From assembly GCA_034401135.1 (NCBI GenBank), contig JAWZSP010000009.1, positions 372,001-436,000 on the forward strand: a stretch of 64,000 bases of DNA. The letters are read 5' to 3'. This document shows, in pieces, positions 45,315 to 56,844 of the stretch (the stretch's first letter is position 1; each line of letters opens with the position of its first letter). The stretch is from Volutella citrinella. Its lineage: Eukaryota; Ascomycota; Sordariomycetes; Hypocreales; Nectriaceae. Both the position numbers and the translations under genes were made by a program. The notes below the pieces were generated by a model. That model saw only the letters and a program-made list of their open reading frames with translations, was not told the DNA's origin and did no database searches.

Positions 45315-47012
45315 AGAATTGAAGTGAATGGAAACGCAATGCGTTCTCGCAATGGTCGGACAGGAAACAATAGAACTCGGAGACTTCAGAATAGACTCTA
45401 TCGATCAATTACCAAACTTCCCTGATACTGTAATTGCCTAATCCTGTACTTGCCTGATGACTGACGAGCACCCCAAAGCAGAGCTTTGGGGTGTAGTATG
45501 ATCTACTAAGTGGCCGTTGGTACAATTATATTATCCCTGGACAATCCTGTGACATGACTACCAGTAGACTCAAAACAGAGCGAAGGCAAGCATGGTCTAC
45601 CCTAGACTGCAACTTGGATGTGGCACTTCGCAGCTGTCATGTTCCTCGAGAGGATTCGATGTCGAAATCGAACAATCAGTTTATTTTCAAATGCACTCAA
45701 CGTCAAGGAGATGACATCTCAGACAATATCTATCTGGTGAGTGCAGATTCATTGCCATCAACAGACACCATCACTCATCCGGCACAGGCTGTTCAGCGCA
45801 GTACTGCCAGCTTTCTAGCAAGATGAATGGACGCTAACGGATCATTACAAAAAGCGAGTCTGGACTCCGCCGTTGTGAAGACCTAGCTTCTATCGGTAGC
45901 AGCACTCGTTAGAATGGCAGGAAGCTATGATATTCACCAAGATTGTGCAATTTCTGCAACTTCCTTCCGGTGAAAGCGCTCTACAACAGGTGGGGAATGA
46001 CATTCGCAGCTCGCCCCTGGTTATTAAGTAGCGTCCATGCTGACATGATGTGCGAGCGGAGCCGCAACACGTTCCCTGAAAACTCTACCACATGCCATCA
46101 GCACAGTAATCCACTCTTAAGCACATGTTGCTGTCCGTGTCTCCTGACCCCTGGGCACTCTTCGGAACACGTGGGCCCTAGAAAACGTCTAGAACGAAAA
46201 CAACTCGGGCTACGACAGCAACCGGGCCATACGAAAAACTCATCGCATGCGTAAATGGGCATGACGTCGGGGGCGCACCCGAGGACCACCCACCAGGGTG
46301 ACGCAGCCGCGCTTTTTCCGAGTCATGGGAAACAAGCATTGATAGGCACCAGGGGTGATCATCGCCCGTTGGCCCTGCTCTGTTGGCGAATAGCCGGTCG
46401 CCTGTGGATGCGGTTTCGGTCAATTTGGCTGATGAGTATCGCCGTTTCAGTGGGGCCGGATCGGACGGCATGTCACAGTAGCTAGTGCGGCTCCAACTGA
46501 GTGTCGTTAATTGGTGGCCGTGGATCAGATACCAGACTCTGCGTGAGGCTCTGCAGGTGAACTGCTTCACGGCATGGTAGACGAGTGATCCGACTTCTTC
46601 ATTCCCAATGGCATTTCCGACGAGCTGTGTCTTGAATCCTTAAAGCAGGCCATTGATCAGATGTGAATTCGCCGCCGTCACCTGTCACCCATGGACAAAA
46701 ACCCGGCTTCAAGCGCTGTTTGCATGCAACAATAGCCTCACCTTCACCCCGGAGCCCCTGCTCGGCCATACTCTCGGTGGTTCCGTCATGTGCATCCTCA
46801 AATACTCCATAAAAAACCCCCCCGGGGGATCCATTTGGGGCCCCTCAGTATCATTAAGCACGAAGCTGGAGAAAATGTCTGCCCCGGAAAGCCTAAACGC
46901 TGGAGTGTCGGGGCATGTATATAGCTTGCTTGGCGCCAGTGGCTTTCCTGAAGAGCTTGAAGGTACCTGAAACTGTCTGTTCTACTCTTGAAATTTCGGA
47001 TTGTATTTCAGT
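45315..47012. other. Intergenic spacer, 1.7 kb
   Basis: No gene seen. The right end is the promoter of the second sugar porter, with C/G-rich CreA-like blocks around 46812-46822 and a TATATAG at 46918-46924. Confidence 0.5.
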
Positions 47013-48909
47013 ATGGGCGCTACAGAAAACACAGCTGACGCAGCGGCGTCCAACATCGCCCAAGATGCTGGTCCTCGCTCGCCCGTGCACAAGAAGCTCG
47101 AGATGGAAGCCCTCGAGTTCGCCCGCGCAGGCAACAGCGCGCAGGTCGACGAGCTCATCAACGACATGGAGAGGGAACTAGAGGCTGCCGGCGGCCTCGA
47201 GACGGGTCTCTTCCACCTCAACTTTGAGAACCCCAAGCACTTCACCTGGCTGCTCGTCGCCTTTGCCAGTATGGGTGGTCTGCTCTCCGGTCTGGACCAG
47301 AGTCTCATCTCCGGCGCCAACCTGTACCTGCCCAAGGATCTCGGCCTGTCGACCCGGCAGAACAGTCTTGTCAACTCGGGCATGCCACTTGGAGCGGTCG
47401 GAGGTGCCCTGCTTCTGTCTCCCACCAACGAATTCTTTGGCCGAAAGTGGGCCATCATCATTTCCATCATTCTTTACACTGTTGGTGCTGCTCTCGAGGC
47501 TGGATCCATGAACTTTGGTATGCATTTGACATGGTGTCTAATAGAAGTGTGCTGACATTTGCTGCAGGCATGATCGTTTCGTCTCGTGTCATTCTCGGTC
47601 TTGGTGTCGGTCTGGAGGGCGGTACAGTCCCCGTCTACGTCGCCGAGACTGTTGAGCGCAAGATCCGAGGAAATCTGGTCTCTCTGTACCAGTTTAACAT
47701 TGCGCTTGGCGAGGTATTTGGATACGTTGTCGCAGCCATCTTCCTCCGAGTGCCGGGCAACTGGCGCTACATCCTGGGATCCTCGCTCGTCTTCTCGACC
47801 ATCATGTTCTTCGGGTAAGTTTGCCGTGCCCCATATTAATATGAAATGCGATGGCTAATACGACCCAGAATGCTGTTCTTGCCTGAAAGCCCGCGATTCC
47901 TCATGCACAAGCAGAAGAGGCTCGAGGCGTACAAGGTGTGGAAGCGCATCCGAGGAACCACCTCCCCAGAGGCCCGCGAAGAGTTTTATGTCATGGCAGT
48001 GTCGGTCAACCACGAGGCCACTGAGGTCAGCGAAGGTGCCAAGAACCGTCGATTCCCGTGGATGGATTTCTTTACGTGAGTCAAGCCGCCAGCGTTGCCG
48101 TCCCAGAAGCTAACAAGTCCACCCACAGCAACCCTCGCGCTCGCCGTGCCCTTATTTACGCAAATATGATGATCCTGCTAGGCCAATTGACGGGGGTGAA
48201 CGCGATCATGTACTATATGAGCGTGCTCATGAACCAGATCGGCTTTGATCCCGAGCGTGCCAACTATATGTCTTTGGTTGGAGGTGGCTCTCTCCTGCTG
48301 GGCACCATCCCCGCCATCTTCCTGATGGAAAAGTTTGGCCGCCGCTTCTGGGCCATTACTATGTTGCCCGGTTTCTTCATTGGCCTCGTTCTCATTGGCA
48401 TCAGCTACCAGTTCAACCTCAACACTCAGCTCCCTGCCGTCGAAGGCCTGTACCTGACGGGCCTCATCATCTACATGGGCTTCTTTGGATCCTACGCCTG
48501 CTTGACGTGGGTCGTTCCATCTGAAGTATACCCGACGTACCTGCGAAGCTACGGCATGACTGTCTCCGATGCCCTGCTGTTCCTCGCTTCGTTCGTTGTC
48601 ACCTACAACTTCTCCGCCATGCAGCTGGCAATGGGCCGCACCGGGCTGACCCTGGGCTTCTATGGTGGCATTGCTGTTCTGGGAGAGTTCTACCAGATCT
48701 TCTTCATGCCAGAGACCAAGAACAAGACGCTGGAGGAAATTGACAAGGTCTTTGAGCGCCCTACCATGGACCTCGTGAGGGAGAACTGGGCTGGTGTCAA
48801 GGAGACGATGGCTGATCTGGCCGCGGGGAGGTGGTACAAGGTCTTTGTGGACCAAGGAAGGCCTCCTGCGCCTACTAACAATGTCGAGAAGGAGGGATTT
48901 GAGCCGTAG
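47013..48909 (+). CDS. MFS sugar porter with long N-terminal tail (myo-inositol transporter-like)
   Basis: Model: exons 47013-47517, 47568-47814, 47869-48075, 48129-48909 (579 aa), all introns GT..AG. A cytosolic tail of about 75 residues (ELINDMERELEAAGG) precedes helix 1. Signatures: SGLDQSLISGANLYLP, SPTNEFFGRKWAI, VPVYVAETVERKIRG, FLPESPRFLMHKQKR, LLGQLTGVNAIMYYMSVLM in helix 7, WVVPSEVYPTYLRSYGM (the PSE-like motif after helix 10), and FMPETKNKTLEEI (PETK). The tail plus YLRSYGM style recall fungal inositol/sugar transporters. The substrate is not proven. It is transcribed in the same direction as the GH3 gene and lies 1.7 kb behind it. Confidence 0.87.
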
Positions 48910-49106
48910 TGCTATTGAGAGATTGGAAACCCCAAGGATGGTTTGAGTTATAGTCTGGGAGGATTCTGGCCAATGTGCAACAGCATGGGCAAAGCCAAGA
49001 GTAAATAGGTTCAAATGGACGCCAAAATCGTAATAAGACAATATACCCAAATTCCAAATTAAGCTAACATTCGATATAATCGCATCGTCAAGTCTCCAGT
49101 TGCCAT

Positions 49107-50525
49107 TTAGGCAGGCGTCATAGACAGAACCCAGTCCGTGGTGATTGAGACTGACTTGGGCGTTGACAAGCCACAGGATTGGTACCAGAGAAGAGCATCG
49201 TGCGCCTCTTCTGGGACCAGATGAAAGTCATGGTCTACTCCCGCAGCCTAACAGAACCATTGCGTCAGCTTTGTCGACATGGCAAAGCCGCTGCAACATA
49301 CCTTCAACTTTGTAGCGAAAGCGCGGATGTCGTCTGCAAAGACCTCTTCGGCGCCGGCAATGACACATATCGAAGTATCCTGTAGAGGTTCCCACCAGTC
49401 TGAAGGCGCCAAGAGTGGTGCATTGTAGTTGTCAGCCAGCGCACGACCCAGAAAGTCCTGGCTCCAGCGTTTCAATGTTGGCTTTTCCAGCACATCCTTG
49501 CTGGCGTTTCCGTTCATGGAGTCTGCGGAGAGCTCAAATGTCACCCATGGAGAGATGAGGAGAGCATTTGGCAGGTTCATGACCTTTTCGGGAATGGGTA
49601 CATCGTCTCGTGGGTGTGCAAGGCAGGATAACAATCCCATTGCCAGGTTGCCTCCAGCCGAGTCGCCACCTATCAACACCTATGCACGGTTAGGAGGAAA
49701 AGCATTGGTCTCGTTTGTTTTTCATACATTTTCCGGGTTGCATTTTAACTTCTCTACGCAGTACTTGTAGGCATACGCAGCTTGTCGCAGTTGGTGCGGA
49801 TATCGTTTGGCGGGTGCCAGATCTGCACATCAAATGTCAGTGGCACCAACAATAGAAAGTCTTGGAAGATCGGTAAGCGCAAACCGTAGTTTAGTACGAG
49901 AACACTAAGGGATTTCCCTTGGCCAGCCGCTGCAGATACAATGTCTGCAGCCATGGCAAGGTGTTCTTTGCCGAGGGGAAGCACATATCCACCTCCTGTT
50001 GGGTCTCGATCAGCGACAGCTGTTGCTTGGCAGGGAAGAAGCCATACCATGAAAGTACAAGAGAACTGTATGCGCATCTGGCGAGCCAACCCAGTGTCCA
50101 ATGGACCCGTCGTCAAAAGTAACGGTCGACTCCACAAGGCCCTTTTCTCCGACAAAAGTCTTGTAGGTTTGACTGGTTGCCGGACTACTTGCCCTGCTGC
50201 GGTGTCAGAAGAGAGGGGTCCGCCAAGATCTGCAAAACAGCCGAGGCTTACTGAAGCTGGCGCGCCGAGAGGTAACGGACCGTGGCGCGGATGAGGGAGA
50301 AGACCAACCGCATGCGGGCGCTCTGTGACGACGGCCCTCGCATGCGCAAAAGATAGATCTTGACGGCTTGCACGGTCGCGGTCATCACTGGGAGGGGATC
50401 TTGAGCTTCCCGATCCGATGATGCAGCGTCGGTGGGTAAGGGCTGCTGCACTTACAGACAAGGATCTGGCCCTTGACGAGGCCGAACCTCTCAAAGATGG
50501 ATAGTTTCGCAGTTGACGCTGCCAT
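49107..50525 (-). CDS. Alpha/beta-hydrolase esterase, HSL-type (HGGG)
   Basis: Model on the minus strand with seven exons: 50525-50456, 50387-50252, 50196-50048, 49995-49885, 49822-49728, 49679-49302, 49247-49107 (359 aa). Only splicing reveals the family. Exons 3 and 4 join to LLYFHGGGYVLPLG (oxyanion hole). Exons 4 and 5 join to VLVLNYDLAPAKRYPHQL. Exon 6 starts at VLIGGDSAGGNLAMG with nucleophile Ser near 194. The last exon supplies DHDFHLVPEEAHD with a candidate catalytic His. There is no signal peptide, so the enzyme is likely intracellular. Such enzymes cleave short acyl esters. The acceptor before exon 3 is a tandem CAGCAG, so two forms differing by one residue are possible. It lies downstream of the second sugar porter, on the opposite strand. 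Confidence 0.85.
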
Positions 50526-51004
50526 GTCGACCTACGAGAACTCGGAATTTAATTCAGCCTCTAGGGAATATAGTGAGCGAGAGAAGAAGGCAGAGCGGCG
50601 GCCATCTTCGCCTAGAAATATGAGACTCGGGCTGTGCGACTGCATCTCGCACGTCCGTGGAACCCGACACCTGACACCTGACACCCTATCGATCGCCTAT
50701 GCCTCGCATCCCGAAGACCTTGTATCCATCCAATCAGCCCCATCCCAGTCCCGACCCGTCCAGAGGGTGGACGAGATGAGGGGCTTGTGTGAGGGGGCGG
50801 GCGCACTTTGCCGACCAAGAGACTATTGCCGAGCACCTACAGCACGCACGGCCGGCTCACGCATGGGGAAAATACACATTGGGCAAGCTAGGCCTATCCG
50901 ATCAACGGCATCCCCCCTCGCCAAGGCCAGTTGTGGCTGGCTTGCACGGAGCTGCGTCTGCCATGGTGCAGGCGCCTCAACTGCGGGCGGCCTGATTCGG
51001 CGTT
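50526..51004. other. Spacer
   Basis: Promoter of the esterase gene and 3' end of the ankyrin gene. Nothing else recognised. Confidence 0.5.
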
Positions 51005-52920
51005 TCAGATGCCCAGCTGCTTGTACATGTCCCTGTTGTTCATGCATCTGGCCAGCTCGGCCGGTGTGATGCTTCCGCTGAGGTTGACGTCGGCGCCGTG
51101 ACGTCGCAGCAGCTTCACGAGCTCGAGGCGGTTCTGCGTCATGGCAAACACCAGCGGAGTGCGACCCTGCTCGTCGGGCATGTTTGCGTCGGCGCCGTGC
51201 TTGAGCAGCATCTTGGTGTACTCCCCCATGTCGCTGTCAATCGTGTAAAAGAGCAGCGTGTCCCCCGACCGGAGTCTCTGGTTCGGGTTGGCCCCGTGCT
51301 GGAGCAGCATGAGGACCAGCTCCGGGTCCTTGGCGTCCATGGCGAAGCACACGGCTGGCTTGCCCTCGATGCCGTCTGTTACGTTTGGTAGCGCACCATG
51401 TGCCAGCAGCGCCCTCACCAGTTTGGACTTATCGTCTGGTGATATCTGCCTGTCCTTTAAGACGGAGACGATGTGAGGAGTGCCGTACACGTCGCTTCCG
51501 CTGGCATCAGCTCCGTGCTTGATGAGCGCATGTGCGAGATCCCACTTTGTTGCAGTGATGGCATGCAACAACAACGTCGCGCCTGTAATATACTTGCCCG
51601 TTGCCGCAGCGCCAGAGCCGAGCAGCAGTTGGACCATCTCCAGGCTATCCGCGTGTACCGCCAAGGACAACATGGTGTGCGGGCCCTCCTTGGAGTTGGG
51701 GTTGGCGCCAAATCTCAGCAGTAGGCGCACGATGTCGATCTGGTTCTTCTTCACCGGCTGCGCGATTAGAGGCCTCGCCGCCAGGTCCTTGGCGTTGGGG
51801 TTAGCGAGGTGCTCCAGGAGCACTTGAACACCGGCCAAGTTGCCGCTTGCGACGACATCAAACATGTAAGGCTGCCCGGCCCAATTGTTCTGGTTCGGGT
51901 CGCCACCGAGGGCCAGCAAGCGCTTGGCGGCAGCGACGCTTCCCACAGAGGCAGCGAGAAACAAGGGAGGCAACTTGGCCCATTTGCGGGACTTGTGGTC
52001 GGCACCAGATGCTATAAGGAACTGCACGACATCTGGTTGATTGGCCAGGATGGCATGCTTCAAGGCCGTGTTGCCTTCAGGGTCGCGGCCATCTATATCT
52101 GCACCCTGGCCCAGTAACCCAGTCATCTGCTTGACATCACCGCGGCGAGCAGCTTGGCCAAAGGGAATAGCTAGTGCGTGTGCTTTGGCCCGACCTCTAA
52201 AGGGAACGGCGTTGATCGTGTGGTTGACAGTGGAACTGGATGAGCCCACGGACGGAGAAGTTGGCTCATACGGTGGAGGCGCCGCATCTTCAGGAGCGTC
52301 CAGCCCGTGGTTGGCAATGACACCAGACAGATTGCCGTTTTGCTCAAGTAGAATGCTTGAAATCTGGGATGCCTCTTTCTGCGCAACGCTCACCCGGCTG
52401 GTGACGGAATCTGCCTCTGGACCTGCCATTGCTGCGTCCTGATATGTCGCCTCAGACCTAGGCTGGTGATTAGCAACCTGCCAACATGAACGATGCTCAC
52501 GCCGTCCACTTACATAGTGAGAACTTTGACATAGAACTCAATGAGCTGGCCATTTGACACAACCAGGTTCTTCTGCGCCGTATTGTATGCGCCATTTAGC
52601 CGCGTCAAGTTGTCTGGCTGCAGCCGAAACAGCTGCTTCTGCAAGGACGCAGCAACTCCATCACAGGCTGCAAGCGCATCGCCTAGTTTGCTTTGAATGG
52701 TTGAAGAGACAATTCTTGACGCGCTCAGAGAGTTTTCCAGTTGGACAGCCTGTTGAGAGAGCTGATCCAACGTCTCCGCCAGCGATGTCAGCCCCGACAA
52801 GTCGGACGTGTCAGCTTCACACCTTTCGAGCATTTCCCGGATCTCTTGGGCCGCGGAGAGCGACCGCAGGGAAATGGTAGAACAGAGGCTGTTCAGCGAA
52901 ATGACCGAAAAGCCATCCAT
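51005..52920 (-). CDS. PigL_N-like domain protein with ankyrin repeats
   Basis: Model on the minus strand: 52920-52514 and 52457-51005 (619 aa). The intron is 56 nt and uses CCTAG as acceptor, the site that restores the frame to MSEATYQDAAMAG. Residues 1-135 are helical and leucine-rich (LAETLDQLSQQAVQLENSLS) and resemble the fungal N-terminal domain seen on STAND/NLR-like proteins (PigL_N type). A Ser/Pro-rich linker (APPPYEPTSPSVGSSSS) follows. From about residue 220 to the end there are ten or eleven ankyrin repeats, recognisable as G(D/N)TALKHAI, LLRFGANPNSKEG and LLKHGADANMPDEQGRTPL. No NACHT or NB-ARC domain lies between. In fungi this layout suggests a protein-interaction or nonself-recognition role, unproven. 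Confidence 0.82.
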
Positions 52921-53550
52921 GACGGATCGGGCGCGGTGGAGTCAGGCTAGGGCGAAGCTACAGCTGTTTTAGGGCGCGAAAATGAGGCACAACGCCGGAG
53001 AATATGCTGGGGACCGGGATCGAGGCGGACACGATCGAGATATAGTGCGCAGATGCTGGATGCGTTCGTCACTGGTCTCCCTATAAGGCTGAATTGCGTA
53101 TGGCGCCAAGACGGTTCCTTCGAAAGGCGTCGTACGTCGACGCGAATGCGGCACAGGTCAGCATCGTCGCGTGAGAGCTGTCCAGTCCTGGTGCGGGTAG
53201 TGTCAGCCCCAGGCGCACGCACAGCTTACCAAATGACGTTGGCCAAAATCTCAGGCCTCCCGCAGGCGTCCCCAGGTCATTTTGTGCTTGGGCGTCAGCA
53301 ATTATGCATATTGACAGGGTTCGTAAAGGCAGCCAATGGCTGATGGACCGCTGACCACCCCTTGGCCATGCACCCCGTCTCTTTCCCCCCCAACGACTCG
53401 TCAGCACACGAGGGCACCAATGATCCGTATGCAGTTCCCGATTTGGCGTGTCGTATAGAGAATTGAGACTATTTCAAAGCTTCCGGCGTGCGCGGGAGGT
53501 TTTCGGAAACATATAGTGGTTCCTGTCATCGGCGACTATGGGCCCCGGTT

Positions 53551-53576
53551 CCCGCGGACCCCCGCGGAGTCCGCGA
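53551..53576. repeat. CCGCGG-containing short repeats with inverted symmetry
   Basis: CCCGCGGACC is followed directly by CCCGCGGAGT and CCGCGAACAA. CGCGGA G TCCGCG (53563-53575) is a perfect inverted repeat. It could be a binding site for a dimeric CGG-type zinc regulator. Confidence 0.4.
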
Positions 53577-53657
53577 ACAATGCCGGTAGATTGGATACGA
53601 CCCATACGAGTGCGAACGAGAGGCTCAAAGTACATCTGCCTGGAATCAGGCGACTTC

Positions 53658-53664
53658 TATAAAA
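53658..53664 (+). promoter_or_regulatory. TATA box of the acyltransferase gene
   Basis: TATAAAA, 93-99 bases before the start codon at 53757. Confidence 0.6.
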
Positions 53665-53756
53665 GCCGCCATCGGCATCGGCATCTCACCGAGTCCCTGA
53701 TATTGTGATTGGGCAATTGAGCGCCAATATATCACATTGACGCAGTTTCCATCACC

Positions 53757-55301
53757 ATGGCCAAGAAGCAGCAGCAGCCATTGCGGCCACTTGGACACTT
53801 GTGAGTGCCCAATGACGTCGTTCGATACATGGCTAACGATCGCCTCGGTAGCGAAAACTACCAGTGTGCCCAGCATGCGACTGGCGTGTACACGAGCACG
53901 CTGGTGACTTGCCGCTACAGGATTCCCACAAGCCTCGTCGCACCCGATCTTCAAGAGAGACTCGAAGAATATCTCGAGGCTGCAGTCGCTGGCACCATCA
54001 CAAAACACACCATTCTACAAGCGGTCCTTGTCACAGAAGACGCCCCGAAGCCCGTATGGGTTGCGCCTCCTCACCTCGACCTGTCGAAGCATATCCAATG
54101 GCAATCGGTCAGCGAATCGAAGGAATCCGACGTTGCCTTGGGACAATGCATGGCGGACATCCTCTCCAAGAAGTTTACGGAACTGGACACTCGCCCAGGA
54201 TGGAAGGTTGTTGTGCTCAGAAAAGTTGGATCCAACACGATAGACATTGTGTTTTCTTGTAACCACTCTTACTCTGACGGTACTGGATGCAAGATCTTCC
54301 ATCAGACCCTGGTCAGAGAACTCAGCCGGCTCAGTGACGTCGATGAGATCTCCAAGCTGGCGGATCACAAGTTCGTGACAACTCTCACAGCCGCCAACCT
54401 GACTCCCAATCAAGAAATCGTGGCCAAGTTCTCCATCTCCTTTGGTTATGCCGCAGCCACTGCCTGGAAGGAACTCAAGCCGCCATTCTTGGTGTCCAAG
54501 TCTCCCTCGGATGCAACATGGGCGCCCTTCCACCAGGAGAGCCTCACCACGGAGATCCGCAGCTTCTTCGTCAGCCCCGCGACCCTCCAGCACGCGCTTC
54601 TCGCTTGCAGGAAGCACAAGACTACGATTACCGGGCTACTACATGGAATTGCCTTCATGTCCATGGCGTCTCAGCTGACTGCAGAGCAAGCACCCGCCAT
54701 GGGCAGTAACACGGCCATCAACCTCAGGAGATTTATACCCAAGAACCTACCCGCATATCCGTCGCTCGATGCAAACAACACAATGGCCAATTTTGTTACT
54801 ATGATGGACCACCAGGTTGGCGAGCCGATGGTGTCTCGCATGCGAAAGCTAGCCAATACCGGTAAAACGAGCGACCTCGAGGTCGCCATCTGGGAAGCTG
54901 CAGACTTCTTCCGTGACGAGATCAAGGCCAAGCTGGACCTGGGCCTGAAGAACGACACCGTCGGGCTCATGGCTCTGGTGTCGGACTGGAAGAAGTTCAT
55001 CTACGACGGATTGAAGAAGCCACGAGGTTCTACGTGGCTAGTCACCAACCTCGGCGTTCTCGATGTTCCCAAGGCCAGCGATACCGATGACGGATGGGCC
55101 ATCACAGCGGCGCGTTTCACACTCAGTGGAGCTATCGGGGGTCCCGTCTTCGCTGTCAGCCCTGTGGCTGTTCCGGGCGGCGAGCTGGGTGTGGATGTCT
55201 CATGGCAGAGGGAAGGAATGGATGCGAAGATGGGAGAGAAGCTGGTGTCCGATCTGCACGAGTGGTTGGAGCGGATAGGATCTGCCGATGGGAAGCAATG
55301 A
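53757..55301 (+). CDS. AATase-type acyltransferase
   Basis: Model: exons 53757-53800 and 53852-55301 (497 aa), with a 51-nt GT..AG intron. The first exon gives MAKKQQQPLRPLGH and joins to FENYQCAQHATGVYTSTLV, the usual opening of the alcohol acetyltransferase family (RPLG--E). The catalytic motif HxxxDG appears as FSCNHSYSDGTG with His near residue 153. A later block, SNTAINLRRFIPKNLP, fits the second half of this BAHD/condensation-like fold. The family transfers acetyl or acyl groups from CoA to alcohols or sterol-like acceptors. There is no signal peptide. Without the first exon the conserved N-terminus is lost, which supports the model. Acceptor unknown. Confidence 0.86.
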
Positions 55302-56844
55302 GAATGGTTACAGATGCTGCCGTTGTATAAGCCAGCTCCACTCCACGCAATGACGATACCGGCCACGGTGTATTTCTCGATAGAACAAGAGCTAATTACT
55401 ACACTCCTCCAATTATTAGATTAGACCTTTGAATATATGCAGTCAATTAGCAGTGGCAAATGTGGAGGGCAGTTCAACAGGCGGCCGTCCTTGGGTCCAT
55501 GGTGTGGGGATGCAGACGATTTGCAGAATCTCGCATCTCTTTTCCTTTTTGAGATTGAGATTTCGCGTAGAACATGGGCCGAACTCCGGATCCTGCGCTC
55601 CACCAAGCAGTTAACGGCGACACTCCGACCCTATCACCGGCTGCAGCGCACTGGCCTCGCTCTAGCGGTTTCATGCGCCAGATCTGGGTTTTCTAACAAC
55701 TGCACTCTCGAACGCTGAGAGTCAAGGCAGCAGCGCCGTAGGGCTGGTATCATTGGCATGCGTGATCCGTGTGAGAATTAATTCTCTACGGTTGCGTGCC
55801 ATACGCACTCTCATCATCAAAGATGCTCATGAGGACCAATCGCTTATTCATGGCCAGTGATGGAAGGCAGAGAGGAAGCAAATGTGCCGGGACATTTAAG
55901 TCTTAGAGAAGATCAGAACACATGGATGGTTTGAGTGTCGATGGACGCGTCGCCCTCAAAGAAAGCAAAGAAAAAGGGAAATTAGATGCTCCATGCCGAT
56001 ATCTTGTTGCGGGGGTATGGTGCTTGAATCTCGAATGCCAGGCCAACGTTTCACATTCGTCCAAAGGATCCGCGTATCTAGAACCAATAGGCTGGGTTGG
56101 GTGTAGCCAATCATCCAAAGCCACGAGTGAAGTACCTTTGGCGAGGTCTAGAGATGAAGCAGCCCGATGTGAAGAAGCTATCACAGCTGCAATATTTGCG
56201 CAAAGGACAGAAGCTCCACTGCTGGGACATATGGTCCATGGATTGAAACAAGACGATCGCCCTCTCGCGAAATACGGATATCACAAATTCTGTATAATAT
56301 CGACAATGTCATTTGAAACTGGGTGATGACCCCCAACGCGCCTCGCGCTCAGGCTCGGCACTCAGCCAATCGCGAGGACGAGCGAATCCTTCGGCAGCGC
56401 GACCGCGAGACTCCACCCAATGCCCACCTACCCCAGCCCATCAGCCTTAACGCCGATTGGGGCAGTGACTGCACTGTGACACCCGGCCCTATGGCCAGCG
56501 CTAGGGCTGGACGCAATGATTGCAGGCCCGATCAGTTGGCGCATCGGGAAAGGTGCCTCGTCGCACCTCGCATACAGGGATGCTGCATCGCCCAGTTGCT
56601 AATTGCGAGGACCCGCAGAGGTCAATGTCGATGTGTAGTATGGTTTGCGAAGGATGGAAATAGGAAGCAGAGCCACAATGGATGATGGGGAATGGAAAAT
56701 GTGTGAAGAATCGAGATATAAGAAGTGCCCCTTCTACCCTCCATCCAGTTCACTATCAAACCATCACTTCCGCATCACATCGACTCAACCGCATCACCTT
56801 GCTATACTATCTATCCTCCGCAACTACTCCTCAACATCACCACC
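55302..56844. other. Intergenic spacer, 1.5 kb
   Basis: A 134-codon frame (55922-56326) shows no family features and is not called. A GATATAAG lies about 130 bases before the next start codon. Confidence 0.5.

Larger units (their letters stand above)
52921..53756. other. Divergent promoter region
   Basis: Shared upstream region of the ankyrin gene (minus) and the acyltransferase gene (plus). It contains a G/C-rich repeat at 53551-53576 and a TATAAAA at 53658-53664. No gene seen. Confidence 0.5.

Noticed and set aside
46915..47181. 88-codon frame beginning just before the second sugar porter
   Set aside because: It begins in the 5' leader and runs into exon 1 in another frame; the transporter start at 47013 explains the region.
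48178..49050. 290-codon open frame on the minus strand
   Set aside because: Opposite the last exon of the second sugar porter; no membrane or enzyme motifs of its own.
55922..56326. 134-codon open frame on the plus strand
   Set aside because: No signal peptide, domain or splice partner; codon use is unlike the neighbours. Left as non-coding.
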